A stretch of DNA of 64,000 bases from Cunninghamia lanceolata (GCA_027924645.1 BSBN01001807.1:12108001-12172000), one strand, 5' to 3'. Shown: positions 1 through 12,345, counted from the first letter of the stretch. Notes: generated by a model not told the origin, from the sequence alone. Numbers and translations: made by a program.

Positions 1-1317
1 AAGAAAGAAATAATAGACCAAGAGTTATATATAGTTGAAAATTAATACTTGTATTAGTTTAACATCAAATACATTGTGGGCCCATAAGTCATAGGTCCCA
101 AGATCATTTTCACATCTTAAACTTTGGAAAATATGATGTTGTTTAGATTGAATGAAATAATAAGATATCAAACCAAATAGGTTATCTTAGCATTTGTCAT
201 AGGGACATGTCAAATTTTATAGGGGAGAGACCACTTCAAGAAAAATCAAAACTATTTTTTTAGATTGCAATTTAGTGCCAATTATTTATCCTTACATATA
301 AATAGATGTCCAAGCATCATAATTTGTGGGAATGACTCATAATTTCCTTGTGTACCTCTAGCTATTTCATTTATTAAGGAAATTCTCAACAACACTTATT
401 ATGGTCCAATTTATTTAAGCAAAATCATCATCCTAAAATTAATCCCTGCATTAAAATAAAATTTAGTTAACTTAGTTCTTAATAAGGATTAAAGATAATC
501 TTCTTTTTTGTGGGTGGAAATTGTTTGCTACTATTCTTTTGCTTCTTCAAGTGAATTATAGTTCTTGTACCTTATTTTGTTTTATTGTACTTTGTTATTG
601 GACGTGATCAACCCAATAACCTTGTAAATATACTTTGTCCATTATTTGTGAACCTATGACAAGGTGAAGTATGTTAGCTCTATGTGAAATAATATGAACT
701 GTGTTTAAAGGTTATTGTGTACTTGTTTCCATTCAATTGTATTTGGTATATGAAAAGAGGATATTCATGTAGTCTGGAATGCATGACTATCATCTTTGAA
801 TATATTTTGACTATATGGTACTCAATGATGAGGGACTATGTATAGTATGGGATATGCATGGCATTCACTAGGTAAGTGTTATGTGCTTACACGATAATAC
901 TTTTGTATATTTTATGTTGAAGTTACACCTAAAATATTAAAATATTTGTATTAAAGATAAGGTTACACATGAATGACCAAATTTTAAAAATTATTTGATT
1001 TAATGTATACACTTGTATTAACTTTTAAAGTATAAATTCATGATCTATTTAATGTGAAAATATACTTATAGTTCTAATCATGTTATTGATTAACAAAGTA
1101 CTTCTATGTGATCTAATTTTTGTTTTAGTTGAAGTATAAGAGTTATTGAAAAGATCTAAAAATTTGAGAAATATAATTATAGATGAAGTTAAAATGAATT
1201 AGATTCATTGGGATATTGATAGTGTTACATCCACACTTGACTAATTATTTTTGGAGAATTATGTTGTAGATTCAACATGAGCTACTAAGGACAACAACTA
1301 ATTTACAAGGGGAAAAT
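1..1317. other. AT-rich intergenic sequence, no gene seen
   Basis: AT-rich sequence with stops in all frames and no long ORF. I see no conserved protein motif, RNA gene or clear repeat structure here. Confidence 0.6.
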
Positions 1318-2290
1318 TGTTGTGGAACTTTTTCCCTAAAATGGAAAAGAAGGCTATTTTATGAATAAGCCTTTGAAATTATAAGAGGATAAAGTGTATT
1401 TACCCTTTATAATAAAAAAGGGAGATGGAAAAATAAAGGATATATGATCCCTTGGTTAAAATAGAGATAAATAAAGAATAATTATGAAAACCCTTTTTAA
1501 AAGGGAGGAATTGTTAAGTTTATTAACTAATTGTTAATGAAAACCTTTGTGAAAGGGTGTGATGGTTTAGAAACTACCCCTTACAAGGTTATATAAGGCA
1601 TTTGTGTGAGACTTAGAAAGGGCATGGAGAACACTCAAGAAAGATGGAAGTGGTTTGGAGGGCTATGGGAATTAGGAGAAGGGGGCACATAGAGTGTGTC
1701 CTAACCTGGGGTACAACGTACAACTCAAGATGGTCTTGGCCAAGATTTGGTTTGCACTTGTGTTGAGCATTGTTCTTTTAAGAACCAACACTTGTGTAAG
1801 AGTACTTCTGTTGAGCATTGTTCTTTTAAGAACTAGCACTTGTGTAAGTGTATTGTGTTGAGCATTGTTCTTTTAGAACCAACATTATGTTGAACATTGT
1901 TCTTCTAGAACCAACACTTGTATGAGAGCGTAATAGCACACTATGTTCCGAAAGGAACTACTTCCTCCAAGAGTATGTCATAGCCAGGGCCAAGACCACT
2001 GAATTCTTCCTAGGGTGAGAGTGGCTGATCCAAGTGCTCAATGATTCAGATAAGTATTAAACTTATTGTTAATAAAGATATTGGGAATATTATATATGTG
2101 ATTATTTGATAATGTTATCCAATTTGTCTTGTTAATAATTTACATTAGAGAGCCTATTAAATTATCAATGTTGTAATTTAATTTTGTTGTTTCCACATTA
2201 TTAATATTCTATATTATCCTAACTCTAAATATTAACCATAATAAATCTACTGCAAATAATTAAATAACTCTAGGGAAAATTAGTGTTACA
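1318..2290 (+). mobile_element. LTR-like segment with TATA box (tentative)
   Basis: The stretch begins TGTTGTGGAACT, ends TTAGTGTTACA, and contains a TATATAAGG box at 1590-1598. It ends exactly where recognisable Copia pol sequence begins. No target-site duplication or primer-binding site was found and the flanks (AAAAT and AAGGC) differ. The assignment therefore rests only on TG...CA ends, the promoter-like box and the position. Confidence 0.25.
1762..1930 (+). repeat. Four tandem ~47-bp units, each with a small inverted repeat
   Basis: Units begin with GTTGAGCATTGTTCTT at about 1762, 1810, 1857 and (variant GTTGAACATTG) 1889. Spacings are 48, 47 and 32 bp. In each unit GTTCTT is followed within a few bases by AAGAAC or AGAAC, giving a short hairpin. 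The units lie about 170 bp downstream of the TATA-like box at 1590. Confidence 0.75.
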
Positions 2291-2299
2291 AAGGCCCCT

Positions 2300-4049
2300 A
2301 GATAGACACGAAGTTGAGGAGAGCTCATCTAGCTCTTAATCTTTAGAAGAGGAGGAAGAACCCCCAACTCAACTTGTTTGAAGGTCTACAAGGCATAGAT
2401 AACCACCTGGAAAGTATTCACCTAATGACTGGAGATGTATTTTTTCTTTGAATACTAACATAGATGAACCTAGATCTGTAGAAGAGGCATTAGGGATGAA
2501 TGATGCAGAGTCTTAGAAAATTTTTATAGATGAAGAAATGACAACTTTGAAAAAGGAGGATACATGGGACCTAGTGTCATTGCCTGAAGGATGAAAACAT
2601 GTTGGATGCAAATGGGTGTTCAAGTAAAAGATTGGTTCAAATGGAGGTATTGAGAAGTGCAAAGCATAGTTGGTTGTGAAAGGTTACTCTCAAGTTGAGG
2701 GTGTTGATTATGATGAGATATTTTCTCTTGTTGCAAAAATGACGTCCATAAAGATTCTTGCTTTCTATTGTTGTTGCTTATGTTCTAGAGGTTGAGAAAA
2801 TGGATGTGAAAATGACTTTCCTTCATGGTGATTTAGAGGAGGATATTTATATGACACAACCAAAGCACTACATGGTGAAAGGTAAAAGTAATTTGGTTTG
2901 TAAATTAAAGAAAGATTTATACATGGACTCAAACAAAGTTTTGGGATGTGGTACTAGAAATTTGATACATATGTGTTGATTTTGGGATTTGAGCATTCTA
3001 AATCTGATCGTAGTGTTTATTACAAATCTGATGGTGATCATTTCCTTTTTATTGTATTATATGTTGATGATATGTTATTTATTGGTAAAGGGAAAGGAAT
3101 GATTTCAGAACTAAAGTCTCAACTTGCAGCTAAATTTGAAATGAAAGATCTTAGTGCAACTAAACACATTCTTGGGATGGAAATAAGAAGAGATAGAGTC
3201 AATAGAAAACTATGGCTTGGCCAGAGTAAGTATGTCAATTCAGTTTTACAGAGGTTTAACATGCAAGATTGTAGACCATTATGTGTTCCTTTTACAGTTG
3301 GAATGAAGTTGTCTTCTTCATAATGTCCAACATCCCCATCAGAGATGGAAAACATGAACAGAGTGCCTTACTAGTGTGCAGTCAGAAGTTTGATGTATGT
3401 TATGGTTTGTACTAAACCAGACATTGCCCAAGCAATGGAAGTTCTTTCCAGATATAGGTCTAATCTTGGTAGAGTTCATTGGGATGCAGTTAAAAGAGTC
3501 TTTAGATATTTGCATGGTACCTCAAAGTATTCATTGTGTTATCATGGTAATTTTATAGGAGACATGCATTCCCTTGATATTCATGGTTATGTGGATTCAA
3601 AATGGGCAAGTGATGTTGATAGAAGACAATCCACTAGTGCTTATATATTTACTTTACTTGGTGGTACAATTAGTTGGATGTGTAAGCGGCAGGTTGTGGT
3701 TGCTTTGTCCACTATTGAAGCTGAGTATATGGCAGCTAATCATGCTTGTAAAGAAGCCATTTGGCTTAAGAGACTGTGTTCAAATATCAGAATAAAACAA
3801 GGTGCAGTGACAATTTATTGTGACAGTCAGGGTGCGATTTGCCTAGCTAATAACCCAACATTTCATTCCAGGACTAAGCACATTGATGTACAATATCATT
3901 TTGTTAGAGATATGGTTGAGAATGGCAGGGTGAAGCTAGTTAAGGTAGAGACTTTGATGCATGTTGCAGATTCATTAACGAAGTCTGTGAGCACAGAGAA
4001 GTTTAGATGGTGTTTGGAGTCTATGGGCTTCTCGACCCCTAGTAATTAA
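2300..4049 (+). pseudogene. Degenerate Ty1/Copia pol (RT and RNase H)
   Basis: Remnant of the C-terminal half of a Copia polyprotein, the reverse transcriptase and RNase H that copy element RNA into DNA. Visible in order: the RT start region (DEEMTTLKKEDTWDL, then a CKWVFK-like block), the palm segment with [12 protein letters not shown] near 2820, the catalytic YVDDML near 3060, and RNase H with GYVDSKWASD near 3585, STIEAEYMA near 3715 and the TKHIDVQYHFVRD block near 3880. The coding is broken by frameshifts near 2750 and 2975 and by several stops, so it is dead. The 5' part (gag, protease, integrase) is missing. The right end runs into a polypurine tract and LTR, as expected for a Copia 3' end. 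Confidence 0.93.
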
Positions 4050-4090
4050 ATCATAGTGTTGATTCTCCCTTTGCTCTTTCAAGGTGTTTG

Positions 4091-4103
4091 AAAAGTGGGA
4101 GAA
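4091..4103 (+). other. Polypurine tract of the Copia remnant
   Basis: AAAAGTGGGAGAA lies immediately before the LTR start TGTTGGGA. This is the usual priming site for plus-strand DNA synthesis in Copia elements. Confidence 0.8.
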
Positions 4104-5080
4104 TGTTGGGAAAGGTGTCTCAACCTTGCAACTACAAAAGATTTATATTCTTCCAATTTTGCTCTTTTCGAATACCCTTTATCTTGAAGAATGGTTTAGA
4201 ACTTTCAAAGTTTCCAAAAGGGGCTAAAAATGGCAGGGATTACTATTTTTAGTAACTCTACATTGGAGCATAGATGGACCTAAAATTTTCCCAAAAGGTG
4301 TGGAACTACCAAGTAAAAATCTTGGGTGAGTTTTGACTCAAGATCATACCAGGATTGCAAGATATTAAAGTTTCTATGTTTTGAATTCCTAGAAAAAATT
4401 TTGAACTCAAATTTGAGGCACTTAGATGTCCCTAAATGCCCCAAAATTTGTTATAATTAATTAAGTGGGTTATATATTGATATATCTCTTCATGAGCTTT
4501 CCAACGCATCAAATGGTTCATCAATCAGACACCCGGATCAAATGTTATGGCTTTCAGAAGTTGGACTTCCTATTTTGGGAAATGTGAAAACATGTTGGAC
4601 ACTTAAAAGAGATGTAAAGGGGAGAGTTACACATGTTAGTGTGTGAGTTGGCACATCAAAAGTCATCTTTGATTGGAGAGAATTTGGGTTCCACTTTTGG
4701 GTGGTTTTGGCTCATGGTTTTGTAATTACAGTTGACGGTTTACTATATTGTATCTCCTATATATCAGGAGCTTGAGATGGAGGTTGTGTATAAGAGTCTT
4801 ATAGATGTTGAGTTGCCTCTAGATCTCTGGTTCGTTATACTCTTGTGAAATCTTGCTTTGCAAGTATATTGTAATCTTCTTGATTCTTGAATAATATATT
4901 GGGCAGCTTTGGAGTTTGGGGTGTTTCTCCTGAAAGGGTTTCCCCACGTAATTACTGTGTTGTGGTATGATTGCTATTTGCATATATTTTTGTAACTGTT
5001 GTAAAGATCTAAAATTTTTTGCATATCCCTCCCCTCAAGATTAGTGTAGGAAGTTGTTCCGCTACCTTAGCTTCCTTACA
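4104..5080 (+). mobile_element. Copia LTR
   Basis: Begins TGTTGGGAAAGG directly after a polypurine tract and contains a TATA-like stretch (CTCCTATATATCAGG) near 4755. Near its end it has the GTTTCCCCACGT string common in plant Copia LTRs. I place the end at the CA of CTTCCTTACA because a degenerate tRNA-iMet-type primer-binding site follows at 5087-5098. The right boundary is uncertain since no second LTR copy is present. Confidence 0.6.
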
Positions 5081-5086
5081 TTATAT

Positions 5087-5098
5087 AGTTATAAGAGC
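5087..5098 (+). other. Degenerate primer-binding-site-like sequence
   Basis: AGTTATAAGAGC matches 9 of 12 positions of the plant retrotransposon PBS TGGTATCAGAGC and lies just after the proposed LTR end. It is weak on its own and could be chance. Confidence 0.35.
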
Positions 5099-5099
5099 T

Positions 5100-5800
5100 G
5101 AAAATTGCCTAATCCAAGCTCAAAAGATAACTCCAAGATCTCTAATGCCTCTATTTTTTGAAATTCTACTTACTGAACCAAGCTTGGCACCTCTCCCTAT
5201 AGCAACCAGCCAGCCAATTCCTCATGTTACTCCTTCCAATGAGTTGCATGAAGTCAAAACCTTGTTACAAAGCTATGGGAATGAGTTTGTGGCTTTGAAA
5301 AGACAACAAGACAACCATAATAGACCTTATCAACCCTTTAATGAAGCATATTAGCCCAATAAGTAGCTTTATCAAGGGAATGTTCAAGGACAAGGTCAAC
5401 CAAGCTATGCTAGGCCTTTAAAGACCTTAAACCCAAATGCCACAATCTCTTCCAAAGCCATTGTTCCAGTGCAAAACAACTTAGTTCAGGACCATGAATG
5501 GTGTTACTCATGTAATCAACTCCATAACCAAAATTCATTCCCAAATGGAGTTCTTAGTCAAGCTCTAATGGTTCAAAGTACATCAATAATTTCAAAACAA
5601 GAAGTTGAATTAGATCAAAAGGGGGAAGAAAGACAAGAACAAGTGACAAGTGAGTCCACTTTATTGAACTGGCAAGAGAGTGATTTTTGTGGTGTAAATC
5701 AAAACCAAATACCAACCAAATGGGGAACTTCTGCCCCAAGATCCAAGAAAAGAGCAATGGAGGGTGAATCACATTCTATGGTTGGTCAAGCATCCACATT
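5100..5800 (+). pseudogene. Retroelement gag-like remnant
   Basis: Two open stretches (to 5354 and 5469-5849) encode Gln/Pro/Asn-rich sequence with a helical segment (ELHEVKTLLQSYGNEF) and a short Cys/His cluster (WCYSCNQLHNQNSFP). The cluster resembles the C-terminal part of plant LTR-retrotransposon Gag proteins. Stops and the absence of a full zinc knuckle show it is decayed. I cannot assign it to Copia or Gypsy with confidence. Confidence 0.4.
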
Positions 5801-5885
5801 TCCATATATAATTTATATAATTTTACATTTTATAAAATATAGTATATAACAATAAATTTAATTATATTTCACTACCAAAATATAA

Positions 5886-6095
5886 ATAACCTCTCTATCT
5901 CTCTCATGTTCTATCTCTATCTCTATTCTTCTTTGCTATCAATCTTCCTCTCTAAATCTCTCTCTACCTTTGTCTCTATCCCCCTCTCTCTCTCCCCTTC
6001 TCTCTTCTTCTACCAGTCTTTCTCTCTCCCCTTCTCTCTCTTACTTTCACTTTTTCTCCCCTTCTCTCTCTTACTCTTTCTCTATATGACAATAA
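5886..6095 (+). repeat. CT-rich low-complexity tract
   Basis: About 200 bp of pyrimidine-rich sequence built from CTCTCT, TTCTC and CCTTCTCTC words. The open frame across it encodes Ser/Leu/Phe low complexity and is not a gene. Confidence 0.9.
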
Positions 6096-6130
6096 TGGTT
6101 ATAGATTTTTTCATCATTAGTGTCTGTTAA

Positions 6131-6800
6131 TGGATTTGGAGATCTACAATGCAAATTCCATAGATGTTAGTTGTTTGAAATTCTTTCCTAATGGATTGTA
6201 ATATCTTACTCCAATGAACCAATATCATTGTGAATGCTTTTGAATGGATGGTATAGCAACAGTTCACTCCAATAGAATGCTTGAAAACATTGATCATCTA
6301 CTATTGAGATGGTGAAACAAGGGGAGACTCAAATAGTAGAAGGTGTTAAGTGTTGTTTCCATTTGTTGGACTTCTGAGATGTTGCAAATGTCCATTTTTG
6401 AGACACTAAACTATAAGCGGGATTGTTTCCAACTATATTGGTCATGCCATTTATTAATGAATGACTATTGGAGATGGGAAGTTTCTATCGTTAGATATAG
6501 CTACACTTTAGTGTGCAATGGGTACACTAAGTAGGTCTTAAAGGTGAATTATTAGGTCCTTAATAAAATCAATAGTATCCATTGGGTCAATGTCCTCAAC
6601 TCTTTACACAAAAAGATGGCCAAAAGCCTTATTTGGGTCATTAATTACCAGAGGCCTTTTATTTGGTGGGTACAAGGCCCACATTAATAGGGTAGCATTA
6701 TCTGGATCAAAGCCTGACCTAGAATATACTTTGTCTACTCCCTCAACACTCAACTATACTTTTTTTATCTTGATTTCTTTTGAAATTGTCAAAGACAATG
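6131..6800. other. No gene seen
   Basis: Only short open frames without recognisable motifs. It may be the 3' part of the minus-strand element on its right, but no boundary is visible. Confidence 0.5.
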
Positions 6801-8590
6801 GCTGAAGTCATGTCCCATACAGATACCAACAAGACTCTTCTTCAAGCAGTGATCTTCCCTTTTCTCAAGTTATATTCTCCATTTCTTTATCAATTTCTAT
6901 TTGGAGCTCCTTCAATGCCTCAGCCTCCACTTCAAGAGTGATGTTCTTCATTTTCTCCCTAGCTTGTTTGCCTTTGTACTCATACAAGAAGGCTTTGAAC
7001 TCAGGGGTTTTAACAAAATCATCATCTGAGACAAATCTTTTGTTTGCCATGTGTCTGATATCATCTGACAGCTCATCAAGGGCTTCCATTGTAATAGATT
7101 CTCTCTCCATAGGGGGCTCATATTTGTTAACCATAGGTTGGAATGCCTGCAAGTCTTCATCCTCATCCTCACTTTTCTCTTCTTCTTGTTTAATGTCAAA
7201 GGTAATATCAGGTGTTGGTTGTGGGGATAAATGGATGAGAGGAGCTTCAAATTCAGCCTGTGTATCTCTGACGCTCTTACTTCTTCTTTCAAAAACCCAC
7301 AAGGGAACATTTTCAGTTAATGTTGCCTCATTGGCAACCAATTTTTCCAACCTTGAGATAGGATCGCCAATCTCAATAAAGGCCCCTTTATACACAGGAT
7401 TATTTGAAACTCTCCATGATTATGCCAGCATTACCCTGTGATACTTATTTCTCCCTTCAATGGTAGAGTTTTCATCAACTTCCTAATTAGATCATCATCT
7501 ACAAAAAGAGTATGCTAATATCCTTTCAACTTCTTACTCACTTTGACATTATTTATAAAATGCTCAGGGTCAAATTTCTCCTTGGCATTCTCTTTAGGCA
7601 TTTTGAAATGATCTAATATCTTATCAATTGCTTCATACCCCTTTTTAGAAAATGCAGTAAAATCTCCAAAATGTAAAGTACCTGACATAAAAGACTGCTT
7701 ATTATGATTTTTAAGATGCATAAAGTCAGAGTAAGCTAATTACCTTATAATTTCTAAATAGGCAATTCTATATGGATAGGTTTTTGGCAACAAGAATGGT
7801 GCTCCTTCATACCCAAAAACTCTATTTTTTGTGCAATCACTGTAGGCATACCAATCACCCCGATTGTGATTGATTTTCTTATCTTTATCCATATCCTTAG
7901 GTCTGAGAAACTTTTGTATAGCAGGTGACTAATTATAATTACATGGATGACCCAGCAAACCATATAGTGGCTTCACAAAATACTCTTCAAAGTACAAGTA
8001 GTATGATTTATCACATCTACTGTCCCAGATAGTTGTCCACATATGTATGGGTTTAATGTTTCCATCCCTATCCAAATCTCTGACCCTGAGACACTCATTC
8101 CACAGACCTATGTTTTGTGCTTCATATAGAACAAGATGCATAAACAAGGAATAGTGCATGAACTTAACACCTCCCTTCTTACTTTTTGCAGCAACCAAAT
8201 CATTATGGAGATCATTTGCAAGATATTCAACATAATTTGATGGTTAAGCCTCTTAGCTCTACACATTTGTAGTCAAAACCATTGGTGCCATTTCCATGAA
8301 TGCAGGGGTATCCAAGCCTAACACTTGATAGACAAAATAGTAGTTGTATTGAAAATATTTCTCAAACAAGTCAACAAAAAACACTCTGAACCGATTGTTT
8401 TCATCACGAGGCCTGTAAAATGGAAGCCTCCATTTCTTATAATTGTTACTCAGATTGTGATATTCATTTAGGAGGTCCCTAATCCTGAACCTCATGTCGA
8501 GACTGGTATCCAATTGAAATACCATGGATATATAATCCCTAGTGACAGGGATAAAGGCAGACCCTATAATGATATATAAATAGGGCATAC
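6800..8590 (-). pseudogene. Broken retroelement accessory ORF (unknown protein)
   Basis: Read on the minus strand from 8588 to about 6865, successive open pieces join into one decayed coding region of about 550-600 codons. They are 8588-8259, 8198-7929, an open run near 7920-7745, 7721-7515 and 7395-6865. Features are an aromatic, basic N-terminal half (for example a run rich in Tyr and Phe around FEKYFQYNYYF), a segment with DWYAYSDCTKN near 7850, and an acidic tail with a KSEDEDEDLQ stretch near 7170. The layout (helical fold, then acidic and Lys/Glu-rich tail) resembles the second ORF of the non-autonomous element at 24.1-27.3 kb. It may belong to the same broad class of plant LTR-element accessory proteins. 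No RT or integrase motif is present. Confidence 0.45.
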
Positions 8591-8599
8591 CCTCTTATC

Positions 8600-9290
8600 G
8601 GGGTCCATGAGTCACCTACTTGTTCGTTCACATCTTCCAATTTTTCATCTTGGGGGTTCAATTGGGCATTTCTCCTAGACCTCTATCCAAAACTTGGGCA
8701 TTGGTCTACCAAATCCTAGTTCAAGTGCCTCTCTTCTATTTTTGTTTCTTTTTAGGGTTCTTAGTTACGTTTTCCATGATAGAAGAAGAGAAGCTATATC
8801 TCTGTGTTTATACTTCAATGAGTCTATGTATACTCTACAAATTTAAGCTTGAGCTTGGGGTACTTACTTAAATGAGCTTCTTTTGGTTATTGAATTGTTT
8901 CCCTTAGGCACTTGCTTCCTTGGTTTTCCTTGATTGCTTATTGATTTCAAAAATTCTCTTAGAGATTGATTTTACTACACTTGCTCTGGTTCATTGATGG
9001 CATCTTGTGGCAAATTTCATATCGGTGCAAGAGTAGTTATTTCATTTGAATGTGAGTCATTTGATCTGCGCCAAATAGTCTTGTCAATAGCTCATCGGGA
9101 TGACCCTTTTATGTTCTTATCGATATCTTTCTCTTTCTCAATGTTCTTTTATTCCTTTTATTTCCTTTGGGATTTCAAAATGACCCTAAATGGCATCATA
9201 TCGATATCACGAGTTCCTCTTGAAACCCCTTTTATGAATAGTCTCTTCAATATTTGCTTGTCTCTTCGAACTCTTTGCTTATTATATCGT
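8600..9290. other. No gene seen
   Basis: T-rich sequence with only short ORFs (for example 8994-9311, plus strand) that show no family motif. Possibly flanking or LTR sequence of an old element. Confidence 0.5.
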
Positions 9291-9294
9291 TCAC

Positions 9295-9500
9295 CTTTTC
9301 AGAGGGACTAGGGATCACCTCACTCCGACATCCCGGAGTCTCTTTGAAATACTCTCAATGTTTTCCTTTATTCATAAATGTCATTGCCTTATCGGCGAGA
9401 CTAGAAATCACGTTACTCTGATATTCCAGAGTCATCTCAAAATGCTTTAGTTACCCTTTAAAAACGCTATCGCTTTATCAGCGGGACTGTAAAGCCTCAC
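9295..9500 (+). repeat. Three diverged ~90-bp tandem units
   Basis: Related blocks start near 9297 (CAGAGGGACTAGGGATCAC), 9391 (TCGGCGAGACTAGAAATCAC) and 9476 (CAGCGGGACTGTAAAG). The first two are followed by a CTCCGACATCCCGGAGTC-like small palindrome. Spacings are about 94 and 85 bp. The third unit is truncated. Confidence 0.55.
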
Positions 9501-12140
9501 AAGTCATGTAAAAGCATTTAAACCAACTCAAAAGTAAATGAAGTAAATAATCCACTTAAATACAACATCACAATATCCAAGATAAAAAGATGTAAATAAT
9601 CTACTTAAATACAACATTCAAAGATTTAAAGGTGTAATTAATTTGCTTAATCACAATATCTCAAGTAAAAGATAATCTCATTAATATGAATCTCAATGTC
9701 AATAAATCTTACATAATCATGTGCTTAATCTAGGTAACAAACACTATAAAATAATATACATAAATCCTTTGGCAAGCATGCCATAATACATCCATTATAG
9801 GGTACAATCAACATGTACAACAATAATAAATAAAATAATACACTCTCCAGTTGCATGAACCAAGTGGTCCACCACCTGTAAGCTGAGAGACGGGAACATG
9901 GCCCAGGTGCTTTTCCACTCAACCATGAAGTATTTACACTTCCCCAGATCCCTTCATGAAACGAAGGAAACCCAACCCTACACAAAATGTCTAGCTACCT
10001 GGTAACAACTGGCAGGAGGGAACACCCGATGCAACCCTGATGTCTAAATGTGCAATTCTAAGTAATGAAAAGCATATTGTCTCACAACAGGATGTGGTAG
10101 AGATATAAATAAATAAGTTTGCTAGACAATAAACATTTGTTTCAATGTCATTCTGATTAGATCTAATCATTTATAAGTAACCTGGTTTAATTCCTGAAAA
10201 GAGGAAAAGCCATCTCTGAATATCCACATTCGGCATCCTAGTCCCAAAAGTAACCCAATAACATTTCCTAGATGAAAAATCTACTTCTTTCCCCAAGAAG
10301 CAAGAAAATAATAATAAAAGAATCAAAGTTCAATAATTCAATAATAGTCCCTTTCCCAAAACATCATTCAAGGAATTACACTTTTCTAATCAAATCATTA
10401 ATCTTTGCTTACACTATTGTACTCATAAGTACATCAAATAGGTATATTTTATCTAATCCAAATTTTGATCACAATCTTCATACAAAAGTCATTCTAAGTT
10501 ATAATTTCATCTTGTTGTCATAACAATGACAGGAAGTATAGAACCATAAAAATAGTTTATAAGTTTGTCAAATTGACATAAATCTCAAGTCCATATTACA
10601 ATCATTTTTCCTAATAAATATTCATCCGAATTGCTTTTAGCAATCAGTGACAGGAACTATTTCAATCCAATTATCTAACCAAAAAGTTCACGATTCAATC
10701 AAAAATAACTTATTGTCAAAACTATGACAGGAAGTCCAAAAACAACCAAACAGTCTTCCTATCGCAACTGCAATAGGAACTATTGCAGAAAATAAAATTA
10801 TACAGAGAACAGTGAACAAAGTTTTAATTTAGTTTTCAGTCAAAATGTAAATATAAAAGGTTTTCAGCATCATCATTCATAGGAAATTAATTATATAGTC
10901 TTTTGTCTCTGTTTTGAATAAACATACTGTTTTAAGAAGTTTAAACAGAGCTACAAAAGTTATTTATTTAGCTATAGGATCCTTAGATTTTTGCTACAAG
11001 AAGGTCATTTATTCTGCTACAGGAACTCATAAGGTTGGCAGTCATAAAGAAAGCTACAAAAACTAATTTTTTAGTACACAGAGATAGCAATGGATCTACT
11101 ATAGCAAAATAAGACTGAAAATAATATCATTAAACTTGGGGATTTATCCATGGTTTCAGACAGTCAAAGATTTAACAAGGAGGGACGATTATCATATCAT
11201 ACAAACTAATAATCAGCCAAGACAAGATTAGTTACAGCAGATTAATTCTAAACACTACGCTATAGTTGGGTAGATATGAGTTAACATCAAAACTACAAAA
11301 GGAAGGGAATTCAACGCCCATAGTTGAGTCTAAGAACTAGAGGCAGTAAGAAACAAGGGATTGATCTATACAGATCATCGTAGCACAGTCAAATCGGCCA
11401 TGAAGAAGGTCGATGGCCAGTAAGGAAAATGATTTCCTTAGCAAAAATGGCCAGAAAGAAAATAAGCAGTCAGAAAGAATAGGAAAATGACGGCCAAGAT
11501 AATGATAAAATGACCAATTGGTTGTAGGTTGATAGATCTAAACGAATTCCCTTAGGCAGGCCATGGTTACTTAGGATAGATCAACATCTTCAAAAAGGTT
11601 GATTATAGCAGACAATAGAGTTTAAGAGTAGGCGGTAGAAATGGAGAAAAATCACATTAGAGGTCAAACATGCAAGCACTAACATCATACGTAGGCTAGA
11701 GAAACAAATTATTACCATGCTAAGCATCCAAAACAATATCAACAAAATTCCATAACACAAATGAAAATACCCGTGATGTTTTTGCCTGAGAAAGGGGTCG
11801 ACTTTTTTTCTGTAGACATGCCTCTCTCCTTTTCCTGTCGTAGCAACTCATCTTTTCTTCTGTCACTCAAGAAAAACCAATTTTCTCCTTTGCAAAATCG
11901 TGGGTATTTCTTTCTGCCCATATCTCCTTGTTTTATTCCCATTAATCTCCTCTATTTCTAGCGATCTCTTCTTAGGTTTTAGAACTGAAGTTGTATTTTC
12001 AATTTGCATGAGAAAATAACAATATTTAAAAGGCTCTCCATTCCTATTATTATAAAATAAAACTATTTACTTAAACCTACTATTGCATGAATGACAGTAA
12101 CTATATATTGTAATTCTTTTATTCAATATAATAATACTAT
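9500..12140. other. AT-rich sequence, no gene seen
   Basis: No long ORF or recognisable domain. A GC-richer patch at about 9850-10020 is isolated. Between 10,500 and 10,800 a motif like TTGTCA-N-TGACAGGAAGT recurs. The 66-67-codon ORFs on opposite strands at 11.74-11.96 kb overlap each other and show no family signature. Confidence 0.5.
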
Positions 12141-12141
12141 T

Positions 12142-12345
12142 TGGATAATTTAACTATTGTTATTTAAACAAATCCAATAAATACTCAAGAAGAGAAATGC
12201 AATACAATATTGCATATATATATATATATATATGGATAATTTAACTATTGTTATTTAAACAAATCCAATAAATACTCAAAAAGATAAATGCAAAACTATA
12301 TAACTATATATATATATATTTATTTATTTATTTATTTATTTTAAT
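12142..12345 (+). repeat. 91-bp tandem duplication flanked by (TA)n and (TTTA)n
   Basis: TGGATAATTTAACTATTG... starts at 12142 and again at 12233 (period 91) and is nearly identical over about 60 bp. Copy one ends in a (TA)n run near 12214-12231. Copy two ends in (TA)n and then a TTTA microsatellite to about 12340. This looks like slippage or unequal exchange at AT microsatellites. Confidence 0.9.

Noticed and set aside
5906..6130. 74-codon ORF in the CT-rich tract
   Set aside because: Low-complexity Ser/Leu/Phe text from a pyrimidine repeat, no coding signature.
6938..7441. 167-codon plus-strand ORF
   Set aside because: Antisense shadow of the minus-strand accessory ORF. Its Ser-rich sequence mirrors the acidic Glu/Asp run on the other strand.
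11739..11961. Overlapping 66-67-codon ORFs on opposite strands
   Set aside because: Short, overlapping and without motif, promoter or neighbouring gene.
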